From contig NC_084759.1 of the NCBI RefSeq assembly GCF_028858725.1, forward strand, positions 94,818,362 to 94,882,361: DNA of 64,000 nt. Reading direction: 5' to 3'. The notes under the pieces are model-generated. The model was not told the origin of the DNA. It worked only from the letters and a program-made list of their open reading frames with translations, and did no database searches. The first letter of the stretch is position 1; each line of letters opens with the position of its first letter. This document shows, piece after piece, positions 10,923 through 23,554 of this stretch. The position numbers were made by a program, and so were the translations under genes. The DNA is from Colius striatus (Eukaryota > Chordata > Aves > Coliiformes > Coliidae).

Positions 10923-13900
10923 AAGATTATTAGATGTACTGGAGTTATTTTAAGCACCAAAAGAGTAAGGCTTATATTTCCTCATCCGTGTGCAGAGTTT
11001 CATTCAAAGAGACAAAAAAAGCTTTCAAGAGGAGATGTTGCATTCTGAAGTCCATTGCTCCAGATGTTTGGGTTTTTTTTGGTTTTTTTTCATAAAATTT
11101 CCCATGTTGAGATTTTAAGGAAGCAAGGTGCAGTTGGATTGAGAGAGGGGGAAGAGAGGAGGGAGCATGCTATGATGGAAAAGGTGGTAAGAGGCAGAGA
11201 AGGACATCCTGAGAGCAGGTGAACTGATTTGGAATTGGGAAACTGGGAGAAAACAGAGCAACTGTCACTAGTGTCTTTTACTGTTTTCCTGCTGTACTTG
11301 TATGTTCTGGGATCTGATCCATGCCACCTAAAGAACTGCAAGGTGGATTTGTGGGGAAAGGAATGAGTACAGTGGGAACATTGTTTCTCTGTCTTTGGTT
11401 CTGTGGCTCCTGGATGAGAAGATGGTCTCACCAGACCAAACCTGGGTGTCTGCCACCATCATTTCCTCAGCCTGGGCTAGTCAGCAAGTTGGCCAAGTGT
11501 CTAGCATCTCAGGTCATTCACTGGCATCACTCTTTTGCCTGTGTCCTAACTGGGATGGCCAGCAGCAACTGCAGTTGTTCTTGGTCATGAGAAGGTCACC
11601 TTGCAGCTTGGAGTGGATACCTGCCCTGGCTCCCAGGCTTTTGCCAGGCCTGTGTGAATTCATTAGGAAAAGGAGAGGCTAAAGAGATTCTTGAGGCAGA
11701 GATGACAAGTCTGCATATAGGAAAAAAACACAAGAGGGAGAGTGACGTATACATCGGAGCAAGCTTGGCTCAGATTTCCTCTCCCACCACTCCTCAGTGC
11801 CCCCAGAGTGGATGCAGCATCCTTCAGATTCTTCCTACCCACTGGCAGAACTACTGCTGTAGGGATCATCACACTGATCCTTTTTGATCTGGACCTGTGC
11901 CCTAGCATTTCATCTTCTTTTCCCCAAACACACAGCGTTCCTCAACAGGCTGCTCTCTCGCAGCACCGGCTACCTCTCAACTCCCTACCCTCCTAATTTT
12001 TGAGGTTCATAGAGAGTAAGCCTTTACTTTCTTATGCTCCAATTGCACATCTGTATTTCACCGACTTTCCTTCACAACTTGAACCAGGTGAACAGGTCTA
12101 ATTACCTCACCAGTCACGGTGTTGCTGATCAGGACCTCTGTGTTTCAAGGTTCAGCCAAGCACAACTATAGCATTATTTTTAAAAGTACAAGCAAATGTA
12201 ATTTCTTGAACTATTTTTAAAGCTAAGGTCTTAGGAGTGTTTTGTTTTTATTTTGTTTTTCCAGGAGGTTTTATTTTGTAAGCTTTAAGGAGTAGACACA
12301 ATTCATCCTTTTGAGTAGCTGACTAATCCTCAGGCTCATGAAAACAATGCAGTTTATCCTGTGGGAAGTGTTCACAAAGGGTCATGGGGCTGTTGTTCTT
12401 ACCAGTAAGGTCTTGAATTCATTTGAGGGAATCACAACTAAGTGTTCAGTTTGAAGTCTCTGACATACTAAACTATTTGTATTATTTTTAAAGACTATGT
12501 TTTAAAAATACTGAATAAAAGCCTCAAGCAATTTGATGAGTAACCATAAGTTTTCTAGGTACCTTCAGCTCTGGATACTCTCTCCTTGGAAGGCAACATT
12601 ATAGAATGGAAACTTTGACACGATCTTAATTGTAGGCTAGTGCTGCTATAATACAGCTCTCGAACGTAGGTCAAAAAGCTTCCTGGGCATGGTACAGTGT
12701 TTCAGCACGTACTTGCTGAGGAGTGGTTCTGATGGCTCACTGCTGATTAAGGGCAGTGGTTTAGCAGTCAAAATTTTTACATGAGATTAAAAAGAAGGTA
12801 CAATACATTACGCTGTTAATCTAAATTGTATTGTGTGAGAGAGCAAGAACTTTCCATGCTTTCTGAGCCTATGGAGCCACCCACGGATGGAAATATCACC
12901 ATTCTGGGGGAGTATTGTGCTGGTTAGTAGTAAATACCAAATCTTTTCTCTCCATAGAGAATTAATTAACTCATCTGCATAACTTCCTTCTATTCCCAGA
13001 GGTTTCCAAAATCCCTTTGGGTACTAGTACTGCTCAGCACTTGATCTCTCTGCCCTTACCTCCCTTGATATATCTGACATGTTGCCAGAGCCATTTGGAG
13101 ATTCATTTTATGCATAGTCCAGTTTTCATGTCAGAGTATGTCAATACAGAAGCAAGGTGCTGCTGTGTTGTTTCAGATGTACGTTGCTCATTGGATATCA
13201 GGATTGCTGAGGGCTGTGGCAGGTGTGTGGGCTGTGAGGAGGAGGGAAGAACTACTCAGGTTAAAAGCTGTGATTAATTGTCATTTACCAAAGTTCACGA
13301 TGATTTGTGTGCTTTGCAAATGCCAGGCTCCAGAAGACCTCTGTCTCAAGCAACTTGAGCTACTGTGTGAGCAGAGAATGAGGCATGTGAGAGAGGATGC
13401 AGAGGAGGCCAGGAAGAATAAGTCATTAAATGCAAGTGGGGTGTCCATAGAAACAGCCCCAGTCTATGGCTTGGCTCTGAGCTCCCCAGCATGGAGGAAG
13501 CTCTTTAAGCTATTTAAGAGAACACTTTAAAAATTAAGTACTACTGGAAATCAATTTCTTAGACCCTTGGGCCAATGAGAATTGATCTGAATTCTGAGAG
13601 GCCACTTGTGCAGACTGGACTGTGTGAGGCAGCAGTGAGTGGTCAGAGGGATGGCGTGGGCTGCAGATGCCAGTCCTGTTCATTTCCTCGGCAGTGAATG
13701 CCTTCGTTTGGGCAGCCGAGTCACACAGAGTTGCCTGTGCATCTCAATAGATGTTGGCAGACAATGAAACCCACCAGAGAGCTGCATTTGCTCTGTTAGC
13801 CATGGAGTCAGTCACTGTGGCCTGAGGATATGCGAGTGGAGCTGTCACCTATTGCCTAGGGTGAGTGGGAAGTGAGAGGGTGGCCATTTTGCTCCTGTTA

Positions 13901-16188
13901 GCCAATTTGAACAGCAGCACGGTTCCCAGGAGGCATGAAAGCAAGTGCTTCCTCGGCTGACAGTGCAAAATCACCCAGCCTGGATCCACAAATGGCAGAC
14001 TTGTGCCGATGACACCGCAGTTTGGCTGGCTGTGAGGCTACTTGCTGCCTGCAGATGCTGGCTATTTTGCATCCAAATGTCTCAATTTCCCCGCGCTCTG
14101 CTTGATTACATACTGCCAGATGGCACTGCAAATTCTGCAGTAAATCCACAAAACTCCACAAAGAGAGCTTCAGACAGAAGCCACGTGGAGAGCTAGCTTA
14201 TACTGCAGGTCACCTTGCCACCTGACCAGGGACATGGGACCTTACATGAGAAGATGATCAATAGTTGATGCAGTGGTTCTGAGGGCGAAGGAATAAAGAG
14301 ACCAGAAAGAAAATGAGGGAGAGAAATGCACACAAATGTCTTGTCATCCTGGAACAGTTCTAACATTTTCTGGGGGTTTTTTTGAGTACCAAAAAAATCC
14401 AACTCTAGAGTGAGTAATCCGTTAGGAAACAAGTTTCTTTAACCCTGCATTTGATGGAACAATTGGTTTAAAAATAGCTATTGCAGGTAGAAATGGTGTT
14501 TTGCAGTTGCTTTTAAGTTGCTTTTAAAGCATTTGGTAGAAAACATAGGATGACTTTCTGATGTATATACACAATCTGTTCACAGAGGCCCAAATTATTT
14601 TCAAGCTCTGTCCCAGACGATACAACGTAACAGTAGTATTTCCAGGCTGTTAGCAGAGGACCCTAAAAACATGAGAAAACTGACTGCACCAAACACTTGA
14701 ACTCATCTACCGTTGAATCATGTTGGTTCTAGCTGTCTTGCTAACACAATGAGCCAATTCCAGCTTAGGACAGCCTTTCCATTTTGGGGAAGTCAAAACC
14801 TGCGAGCCTGTGAATGTCCAGCCTCTTGTGATCATTTCCTTTAACAGTAAACCAGACACCCATGTTGTGCATCTTAAAAAAGCTCTACGTGATGTAGCAG
14901 ATGGATTCTCAAGCATAAACAGATGCTCTCAATTTTTTTTTTTCCATTATCTCCAAAGTAAGCACATAACTTTCCCCTTGGGGAGGTGAGAGGGACAATC
15001 TCTGTGCAGGCCCCTGGCATGCTCAGATTCCCCAGCTAGCACTTTTAACCCAGCAGGCATTAAGCTCATACAACTAGATGTCATGGTCACAGCTGTCAAC
15101 AAAAGATTATCTGGTAGTTGAAGCCGAACCTTACTGCTTGAAAGTTTTTTAATTGTGACTTGCAGATTTGGGACTGAGAAGGACTTTCTCCCTGCCCTTC
15201 CCACCAGGTGAAATTCAATTCTATGACTATTTACAATGGCATTAAAAAGATACTTGGATAATTTGATCCACGTATTTTTCCAGCCAGGGAAAATCCATTT
15301 TCTTTGCTTCTTAGCACTCCAAATGGTCAGTGTTAGAGTCACAGGACTTAGCCCCTCTTTCTTATCTTTATATTAGATGTCCTGACTGCCACCTGAAAGA
15401 GTGTCATGAGGGCATCTTAATGGGTACTACCCCATCTCTTAATTTCTTTATTTTTTTCTTCTCTTGATAATTAGTTAGTACAGAAAATGAAGCAGAAATG
15501 GTCCATGGGGAACCACAGAAATAGTGGTAGATCAGTGCTTGGGATCTTTGTGTTCCAAATCAGCATATTTCCATGGTTTTAACCTTGATTAACAGCACAT
15601 TCTCAAACCAAAATGCCAGGGAATTTTTACTTTGAAGGCAAACCAGAAGGCTTTTGTGTTTGGTTTGGGTGGAGATGATACAGGAAGCACTCTTTCCCCC
15701 TTTTAGTTGAAAAGAAACCCAGTTATATGCACTGACCTTGCTCTGAATGCAGCTTGCTTTGTTGTCTGATTGCTGTTTGGGCAAGCAGGTAAATTCTGAC
15801 CCAACCCTGAAAGAAAAAATTAATAGCTTTATTTTGACATATCTAACTGGTGTTAGCTGCTAGTGTGTCTGGCCCAACAGACACACATTTTAGCAGCCTG
15901 TGAGCTGCCTCGTGACCAATGGCTGGCTACTGAGTTTGTGCAAGGTGCTTACTGAGGGATGCATGACTTGGAGCTGGCATGGGCATTCAGATCAGGGTTC
16001 TAAAAAAAACCCATTTTGTTAAAAACATGTATTTATCTATTTATTTTGCAGACTGCTGGATTGGTTTATGCAAGTGTGGCACTGAGTTTGGAGGTACTGA
16101 AGTGCCTAATGTCCTGCTTGGGGTTTGTCTTGTACAAGGAGCAAAAGGATCATCTTTGTCCAGAAAGTATGCTCATGCCATGACTGTC
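10923..16188. other. Non-coding stretch, no gene recognised
   Basis: This is long unique-looking DNA. The longest open frames (for example 13138-13530 plus and 14947-15342 minus) have random composition, no signal peptide, no domain and no splice context. Homopolymer T-runs occur near 11070 and 14935. No repeat family was recognised. Confidence 0.5.
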
Positions 16189-16189
16189 A

Positions 16190-16447
16190 GAATCACAGAA
16201 TCTCAAGGGCTCGAAAGATCTAGTCCAGCCCCCCTGCCAGAGAAGGACCACCTAGAGTAGGTCACACAAGAACTCGTCCAGGTGGGTTTTGAAAGTCGCC
16301 AGAGAAGGAGACTCCACAACCCACCTGGGCAGCCTGTTCTGGTGCTCCATCACCCTCACAGTGAAGAAATTCTTCCTTGTATTTCTTTGAAACCTCTTAT
16401 CTTCCAGCTTATACCCATTGCCCCTTGTCCTATCATTCAACCTCATT
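16190..16447 (-). mobile_element. CR1 LINE 3' end, minus strand
   Basis: The plus strand reads as a reversed CR1: 'cagaatcacagaatctcaagg' at the left, then the complement of the 'tggacgagttcttgtgtgacc' block, 'acctgggcagcctgttctgg', 'gtgaagaaattcttccttg' and 'ccccttgtcctatcatt'. A 64-codon minus frame (16252-16446) retains the CR1 tail motif NRLPRWVVESPS. It is heavily 5'-truncated. Confidence 0.85.
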
Positions 16448-17417
16448 GGTTGACAGTTGCTTTTACCTTGCTGTGACCTTCATTTTGGTGAGAGTCATGC
16501 CTACTGTCAGCAAGGTAGCTCTGATCATATGCTGCATGCAGCAACTCATAAATGAAATCCACACAAACACTTGCTCCTTAAATGTGTTTTTATAAGCTGT
16601 AAAATCTGATGATGGCCCTGCAGCTGAAAGGAAACCTTTAAACAAGAGGACTAAGTCACATGAGGGCACTCAGAGAGAATTGCAGCTCTTGGGACAGTAT
16701 TGCCTCAGTGCTGGCACCAACATAGACTGGCTTGACCCAGCCTGGAGTGGGAGATGTTACAGAATCAGGTTCTTGCCATCACCAGCCATCTCAGATGTGG
16801 AGTGTTTATTGCAAAGAGAGTGTCTGCAACTTCATCAGTGTGTGTATTTGGTCTTGATATTAATATCTTTAACTTAAGACCTATACGTTCTTTCCAGAAA
16901 TCCAGTAGTTCAATCTAAAAAAACAAAGCACGCAAAAAAGTGAACTTGGAAGCAAGGTAAAATGTGACTTCTGTACTACTGCAGTGTCTAAATAGTGGCT
17001 TATGTTGCCATCTGACTGGGCACATAGTTTCTTCTGTTTGTTCAGTTCAGAGTGGGGGGTTTTTTCAGCTGTTTTTGTGGGAGATGTTTCTTCCTACATG
17101 TGGAAAACTTGCAAGGTGATTAGGCACTGATCTTACTTTAAAAAAACAAACCAACAGGAAACTTAACTTTACAACAGTAAAGTGCAAAAGTAACAAAAGC
17201 TACCTTTGACCAAAATATATGAAAAGTCATAGTCACCAGTTTTTCCTTGTTAGAGTGGATCTCCTCTCGTTAGTGAGGATGCCACTGTGAGTTACTGTGG
17301 TGCTGCCTGGGAGCAATGACAGCAGAAGTAGGGACACAGCCCTCATCCATCAGAGGCATAATTTGTGAAGGGGAGGGATTCGTGTGCATGAGCAATTCCC
17401 CATGGGGCATCAGGTGA
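16448..17417. other. Non-coding stretch
   Basis: I see no gene or repeat here. It is the host flank of the solo LTR that starts at 17423. Confidence 0.5.
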
Positions 17418-17776
17418 TGGGGTGTCATGGTTTGACACAACAGCCATTTCTGGTAAGGGGGAAGGGGCTGTAAAGATGGCTCCTGTAAGAAGTTGCTCGC
17501 AACTCTCCCCAGCTCTGAGCCAGACCCACTGCTGGGGCTGAGCCAATTAGACGCCTCCACGATCACTTTTTAAGAAGAAGCCAGAAGGGGACATTTCTTC
17601 CTCCATCTTCTTTCCTTCTTCTGCCTCTTCTTCTTCTTCTGACTGGTGGTGGTGCAAGGAGTAGGAACAGTGAGAGAAACAACTATGTGGACTCCAAGGT
17701 CAGTGATGAAAGAGAGGAGGAGGTGTACTGTAGCAGAGACTCCCCTGCATTCTAAGGAGAGAACTGGTGAAGCTGA

Positions 17777-17940
17777 GATTCATTTTCATTTCTTTAAAGA
17801 CCCCACATCAGCGGTAGAGACTCATTTTGATAATGAGCCCGTATCAGGGGCAGAGACTCATTTTGCTAAAGCTGGCCCCGGACCAGGGGCAGCGATTCAC
17901 TTCATTAAAGGCCCCGAGCCAGGGACAGTGATTATGGCCG
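17777..17940 (+). repeat. Degenerate minisatellite in LTR, units of 36-42 bp
   Basis: Units start with a 'gag(a/c)TTCATTTT'-like core. The cores begin at 17777, 17819, 17855, 17894 and 17930, so unit lengths are 42, 36, 39 and 36 bp. Each unit also has a 'cca(g)ggg(g)cag' segment. Confidence 0.65.
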
Positions 17941-18000
17941 GAGCAGGCCCTGTCCCAAGGAAGGGGCCCAATATCCACAGCTGTAACTGTGGGGAGGAAC

Positions 18001-18230
18001 CCACAACAAAGCAGCTCATTAAGCTTATGCCCAGAAGAGGCCTTGTCCCGAGAGAGAGACCCTGCAACTGCAGAAATTGCAACCGCAGTGAAGAATCCAC
18101 ACCAGAGATATTCACCAAGGACTGTGTCCCGTGTGAGGGACCCTGTATTGGCAGAAGCCACAGCCGCTGGGAACAACCCACACCAGAGAAGTTTGTTAAA
18201 GACTGTGTCCTGGGGGAGGAACCCCATGTT
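18001..18230 (+). repeat. Degenerate tandem repeat in LTR, units of 81-96 bp
   Basis: The core 'ccacaccagaga' begins at 18097 and 18178 and is followed by 'gactgtgtcc' at 18120 and 18201 (period 81). A more diverged earlier unit begins at 18001 (96 bp before). Confidence 0.6.
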
Positions 18231-18888
18231 GGAGCAGGGGAAGAATGCCAGGAGTCGGCCTCATCTGAGCAGAGAGAAGCAGCAGAGCCCATCTGTGAGA
18301 GACTGACCACATCCTCCATTCCCTGCCCCCCTGAGCCATTAGGGGGGGAGAGGTAGAGATATTGGGAGCAGTGAGCTGGGCCCAGCAAGAAAGGAGGGAT
18401 GGGGGAGGGAGATCTTAAAGTGCTGGTTGTAATTTTCTCATCATCCTACTCCCTTTTTGCTTTTAATCCGTTCTCTTTCTTGTACAATAAACTTTCCTAC
18501 TTTCCTCTCTAAGTCGAGTACTGGAGTCTGTTTTGCCTGGAACCATAATTGGCAGTGAGCCCTCCCTGCCCTTGTCTTAATCCACAACAACCTTGCTTAT
18601 CTTTTTACTCCCGTTTCACTGGGGCCTCCGCCATCCTAACAGGGGTGGGAGTGAATGGGGGCACCGAGTGAGAGACTGTCGTGGTGCTGCTGTGCTAGCT
18701 GGGCCAAACCACGACATGGGGTGCAAAGGATGGGAAGCATCACTGGTTTTGTTGCCTGGCTTTTGAGGAAGGAGCCATGAGGTTGCATTCACAGGGTATT
18801 CCACTGAAAGGGACCTCAGCCCTGCTTGAGGGTTTGCATGTTGTTGCTTTAAGTTAAAAGGAAAGGTTTTATATCTTGGTTATTTTCC

Positions 18889-18917
18889 CCTCTGCCAGAT
18901 AATGTTATTATCAGAGG
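18889..18917. repeat. Short imperfect hairpin
   Basis: The arms cctct...gataat and attatc-agagg can pair around a gtt loop, with a small bulge on the left arm. It lies at the broken end of the minus-strand LTR. Confidence 0.35.
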
Positions 18918-19460
18918 AACTGGGTCAATGGGGAAAAGAATCAGGAAAAGAAAAAGTAAAACTTGTGGGTTGAGATAAGAACGGTTTAATATCCAAAATG
19001 AAAAAAACCAAAACCTAATAATAACAATAATAAGTAATTGTAATCAAAAGGAATATAACAAAAAGAGAGAAAGAAAACCCAAGGGACAACCCCCTACCCC
19101 AAAACCCCAAGTGCTGCACAATATCATTGCTCACCACCTACTGGCCAATGCCCCAGCAGCAATCTGCCCCTCCCAGCCACCTCCTCCCAGTTAATATACT
19201 GGGCACGACATTCTGTGGTGTGGAATATTCCTTTGGTTAATTCAGGTCAGCTGTCTTGGCCATGCTCCCTCCCAGCTTTTTGTGCACCTGCTTACTGGCA
19301 GAGCATGGGAAACTGAAAAATCCTTACCTCAAGATAAGTGCAAATTAGCAACAACCAAAACATCAGTGCATTACCAACATTATTCTCATGCTGAATCCCA
19401 ACCAGAGCACTGCACCAGCTATTAGGAAGTTAACTCTATCCTAGCCAAAACCAGGACCAT
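18905..19460 (-). mobile_element. Truncated solo LTR of the 'TGTCCTGG' type, minus strand
   Basis: Read on the minus strand it starts at about 19460 with 'TGGTCCTGGTTTTGGCTAGG', has a TATA-like TATATTAA around 19192-19199 and an ATTAAA at 18985-18990, and then loses similarity near 18905 before the expected terminal 'TTAAACC...ACA'. It is homologous along its length to the complete LTR at 42964-43536 ('TAGCTGGT.CAG', 'GGTGGTGAGCAAT', 'ACTGGG.GGAG.TGGC'). No target duplication was found because one end is missing. It begins about 190 bp after the preceding solo LTR. Confidence 0.8.
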
Positions 19461-22227
19461 TAATTTTTGGATGAGATTGAAAACAAAACAAACCATGGGA
19501 ATGTTTTTGTCTTCTGTGGAAACATAAGTGGTTAATTTCTAAGATGAAATCAAATGTGATAGAGTAAGCAAAAATATTGTTTTCATGCTACTGTTTTGTC
19601 CAAAAAAGTTTCAAGGTACACTTTTTTCTTTGACTTTTTTTAAGAGATTGTCTTATCTCCAACAATTAAGTTGCAGCTGTCAACGTATTTAATTAATTTG
19701 CCATCAGGTGCGTTATTACATTTTGTGAAGGATGGAAAACACTGAAGATATTAAAGATCAGCTTTGCTAGGGCAGAGCTGAATGGAGCAGAGTTACAAAC
19801 AAACATCAGCATCCATGCAAAAGATTCAAGTATTCATCCACCTCCCAGCCGTTGTCATGGCAAGTTCCTTGCTATTCCTGATGCTGCAGAACATGTATGT
19901 GGCTAAGGACAGAAAGGCCATGTGGTCATGGACAGCAATACCTCAGTTCTCCTTGGCATGGCTGGGTGAGACCTGCTGCTTCTGGTGGTGGTCTGAGAGG
20001 GGCAAGGGCCATCCCAGGGCCACCTGACTCTGGTTGCACAATGGGGACTGAGCTAATGAGAGATGCCTGCAGACAGAAGTGGGAGCAGGATGACCACAGG
20101 CACCTTGTGTTGCACAGCCTCAGAGGCAGCCTGGCCTGACCACACACATCAGGGAGTGTGTGGTGCTTCCCATCACTCACAGAGAGGGATCTCAAATCAC
20201 TTTATTTTATTCCCATTAATATACCATAAAGGAAAACCCTTCTGAGAAGTCAAGCGCTTGTTGGGGTGGTGTAGGACAGGGACAGACAGCTGGGGACTCA
20301 GCCTGCAATACTTGAACCAAATACTTTTGGTTCAGATAAAATAGCTTAGGCTAAGGTGCTAAAACATTTGAGTAGTTTCCAGTGGTCCTTGCTGTCTAGA
20401 GCTCTCCTGTGGTGCTCACAGGGGGTAAATCTGGCAGCTGAAACTGCTGAACAGACAAAAATCTGACTTTTAAAAAATGTTTGGGTTAAAAGTTGATGTC
20501 AAGTGGGGTTTTTTGATGAGTGTACCTGGTCATAACACCAGAAAAAAATAACATCCTCTTGGTGAGATCTGCTGGAAACTATTTGGATGGTAAATTTGTT
20601 GCATTAATAAAGCTTGAGTAATGGATGGTGTTTGGAAATGAAACTTTCCAAACAAAAGGAATAATGTACTATATCTGTCACAGGAGTTGAACAACAGGGA
20701 TTCACATTTTCCATTTCCTTGTGTGGAACAAACAAAGTAGGCTTAAAATTACTAAATCTTTTAGTCATTGCTTTATGAATGGCATGGGCGAGTAATGCCA
20801 CTGCTTGGGGAAAAATTTTCTTACAACTATATACAGTTTTCTACATAAAACAGACCTGCTGCTAGGCACATAGATCTCACTTCAGCAAGATGAAGTATTT
20901 GGCATCTCGTACTCAGGCATCTACATTTGTGCATGACAGGATTTGGGCTCAGATGACCTGCAAAAGGCATTGTGGGCTGAGCTCAGCGCAGCATGCTGCT
21001 GCCTGGAGTGGCTTGCTGGGAATGTAACAGCTCAAATATACAGATGTAAACTGGTGCTTCAGCCATGATGAGTTTTAAAAAACTGTAGCAAGTTGGGTTT
21101 TCAATTAAAGAACTACTATCCCATAGCAACTTTGAGTCTTCCAAAGCATTTTTATGTGGATCTGAAACTTTGTTTCTAGCTATAAGCTTTTGTTTTATTG
21201 GCAGCCTGTTTTCTGAGGACATTTGATTTTCAATAATGCTAAGGAACAGGTTCAGCCAGGAAATTTTCAAGGCAGGGAAATAGAGTAGTTTGTTAAAACA
21301 ACTCAGTAATGAAGACCAACCCCACTACAAACATTTGATTAAGGTCACCCCAGCATTTGCTTGTGGTGATGTTATCACCGGATTGCAATTGAGTATGGCT
21401 TATCACAGGCAACAAGAGAAGCATGGGAAACAGAGGTTGCTTTTTCGGCACCAATCGGGAACAAGCATGGGCTTCACTCTTGCTTGTTGACCAAGAAAGA
21501 ATGGAAATTATGAGTTTAGCAACAGTCCCTTATTTAAAGCAAGAGGAATGTGTGGCAGCCTGGTTTAAGGAGGGACAGTTTCGCTCCCTGTATAGCCTAT
21601 TGTTTTGAGTGGGAGGGGATTAAAAAAAACTGGGAAGGCTTGTGTGCCTAGGAGGAAAAGAAATTCTTAAAGTGATGAAAATATGCAGTGTGTGGAGAAA
21701 ATGTCCAGGTGTGCATACTTAAGGTACATATGTATGAATATATGTATAAGAAAACCCAAACAACGAGGAGGAGTGTGGAGCAAGGGCCCTGAGGGGGCGG
21801 CAGCCTCAGCAAGCAGGGCTGGTGACGGGAAGCACAGGGGGAGAAGAGCCTCGCCTGCTGATCCACAGCACCCAACAGGTCCCCTCTTCACAGGCGGTAG
21901 CACAAGAAGATTCTTGCTTTCTTGCCAGTCTAGTTGCTGCTGGCGTGGAAGAAAATTGTTTGGCTGTTCTCAGAAAGCTGTCAGATTGCGTGAGGGTGCC
22001 TCTCACCATCACAACCGGCAGCTGGCCTTCTGACCTTTAGAAAGCTGGTTCCTTCTCCTGAGCTTTCTGCTGAGTTCGCACAACTGATAAATCTCTGTTG
22101 CCCTTTATTTCTTTTATGGCTGCACAAAAGAAACAGGGCAATAGGCCGAGGGGCTGGGTTTTCAGGTTGGTAGTATAGATGTTATGAATCATCAAGGTCT
22201 TTATTTCTAGAGACATTCCCAAGATGC
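19461..22227. other. Non-coding stretch
   Basis: I see no gene or repeat family here. Short open frames have no recognisable features. Confidence 0.5.
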
Positions 22228-22338
22228 ATAGATGAGTTGCTGAGGGATATAGTTTAGTGATGGGCCTGATGGTATTAGGTTAGTGGTTGGACTTGATGAT
22301 CTTAAAAGTCTTTTCCATCCATTGTGATTTGATGGTTT
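22228..22338 (+). mobile_element. CR1 LINE 3'-end fragment, plus strand
   Basis: About 110 bp with the sequence 'agatgagttgctgagggata', 'tagtggttggacttgatgat' and 'aaaagtcttttccatcc', which is the CR1 3' UTR end of the 'ttttccaacc' subfamily. It has no coding part. Confidence 0.8.
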
Positions 22339-23554
22339 CAGTGGACTGGTACAAAACTCTCGGGCCACACTTCAATATTACTCTTCCCATCACTGCTTTT
22401 GACTACTAGCCATGTGAACCATTAGCTGATATATTCTCCAGCTCTGCTTTTTTCGGTAGCCATGGGCTCGTGTCTGCAGATGACTGCCAATAAAAGTTTG
22501 ACTGGAGCACTGACAACCTATCAATCACAATTAATCTCTTCCAGTGCATGTTTTAGGTTCACTTTTAGCAATGTCATTAGGTGGAGTCACTGCCTCTGGC
22601 ACTTCTGGAAGGCTCATTGTCATTCAGTAAACTCATTGATCATGGATGATAACTTCAAAATCAGTTAATTATTGCCATTATTGTTTCTAATTGCATCAAG
22701 CCTAAACTCCACAAGAGGTTTTCTAGGTAGGCGAATGATGAGGCCTCTGCTGTGAGGAAGTTACAGTTATCTCACGACACTGATATAGATAAGGAAGGGA
22801 AGGACTTGCCTTGAAGAACGGAGCAGCCCAGCAGTAGACTTTGTTTGTTAACCTTTGTTTTGCTGCTCTCCTCCTCTCCAATTTTGGTGTTGTAGGCCCT
22901 GCATTGAGGTAAAGATTTAAGTGCTGATCAACTGAATCTGCAGAACCTCAGCCTAAGGCAAGTCTAGTTAAACCTCATGCAGGCAGGCTGCTTCTCCCCA
23001 GTCCAGCACACCCAGCTCCTAACCCCCATGCATCGCTGGCATGCACTCATGCTGTTTGCAGGCAGCTTGGGACACTAACTCCAGGTAAGTATTAAACAAA
23101 AGACAATTTTATTTGAAAGACAGAAGAATTAGTTAATGATTTTTGTTAAAAATGGGTTTTCTTGTCCACCAGTTGAGCAGACTCTTGCTGCTCAAACCTT
23201 TGCAGCATGGGTTTCTGCTTCAGACCGGGAGCAAACTGGGTAGCAGCCGTGTTAGCACAGCAGACGGTGCTCAGGTGCAATGAGGATGGGCATGGTGTGT
23301 GACTCTGTATGGGATGGATCTGAACTCGGCACCAGTTGCAGCAATGATGCTGCTGTACGAAAAAATGTGGTTGTGGTCTTCTCACTTTCAATGCATTTGT
23401 GGTCCAGAGGTACAATATGATACTGAAGGAGTGAGATCAGCATCATGGCAAAGGAGAAACTTGCACCCAGAGTTATACTTGTCCAGTGCTACCTCTGTGA
23501 TTGTTTTCCTATGTGTATTTTTTGTTAGGGAAATGCCACGATCGTTTTAATGGT
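22339..23554. other. Non-coding stretch
   Basis: I see no gene or repeat family here. Confidence 0.5.

Larger units (their letters stand above)
17646..18356 (+). other. Repeat-containing open frame inside the solo LTR
   Basis: A frame of 236 codons is open from a GTG at 17646 (first ATG 17685) to a TAG at 18354-18356, wholly inside the LTR. It has two repeat blocks. The first (about 17777-17935) repeats an 'ETHF...GP.PG' unit with spacings of 42, 36, 39 and 36 bp. The second (about 18001-18215) repeats a 'TPE.F.KDCV' unit with spacings of 96 and 81 bp. Every spacing is a multiple of three. The product would be rich in Pro, Gly, Glu and Cys with no membrane segment or known retroviral domain. 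It is either an LTR-encoded protein relic or a chance frame; I do not assign a function. Confidence 0.35.
17423..18716 (+). mobile_element. Long solo LTR of an avian endogenous retrovirus, with perfect 5-bp TSD
   Basis: It starts TGTCATGGTTTGAC and ends GGGCCAAACCACGACA, giving imperfect inverted ends. A perfect direct repeat TGGGG flanks it (17418-17422 and 18717-18721). The length is 1294 bp. An AATAAA at 18486-18491 followed by T-rich sequence fits an R/U5 boundary. The last 40 bases contain an exact 8-bp inverted repeat TGTCGTGG/CCACGACA (18677-18684, 18709-18716). The central part carries short tandem repeats within one open frame. Its 3' half matches the minus-strand LTR at 6338-7324, so both belong to related families. 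No internal retroviral region is present, so it is a solo LTR or a non-autonomous LTR element. Confidence 0.85.

Noticed and set aside
13138..13530. A 130-codon plus-strand open frame with a hydrophobic start and basic C-terminus
   Set aside because: It loosely resembles a membrane protein, but has no acceptor, no conserved motif and no supporting neighbour.
17629..17641. (TCT)n run considered as a polypyrimidine tract for a splice site
   Set aside because: It lies inside the solo LTR and is followed by 'gactgg' without a suitable AG and exon.
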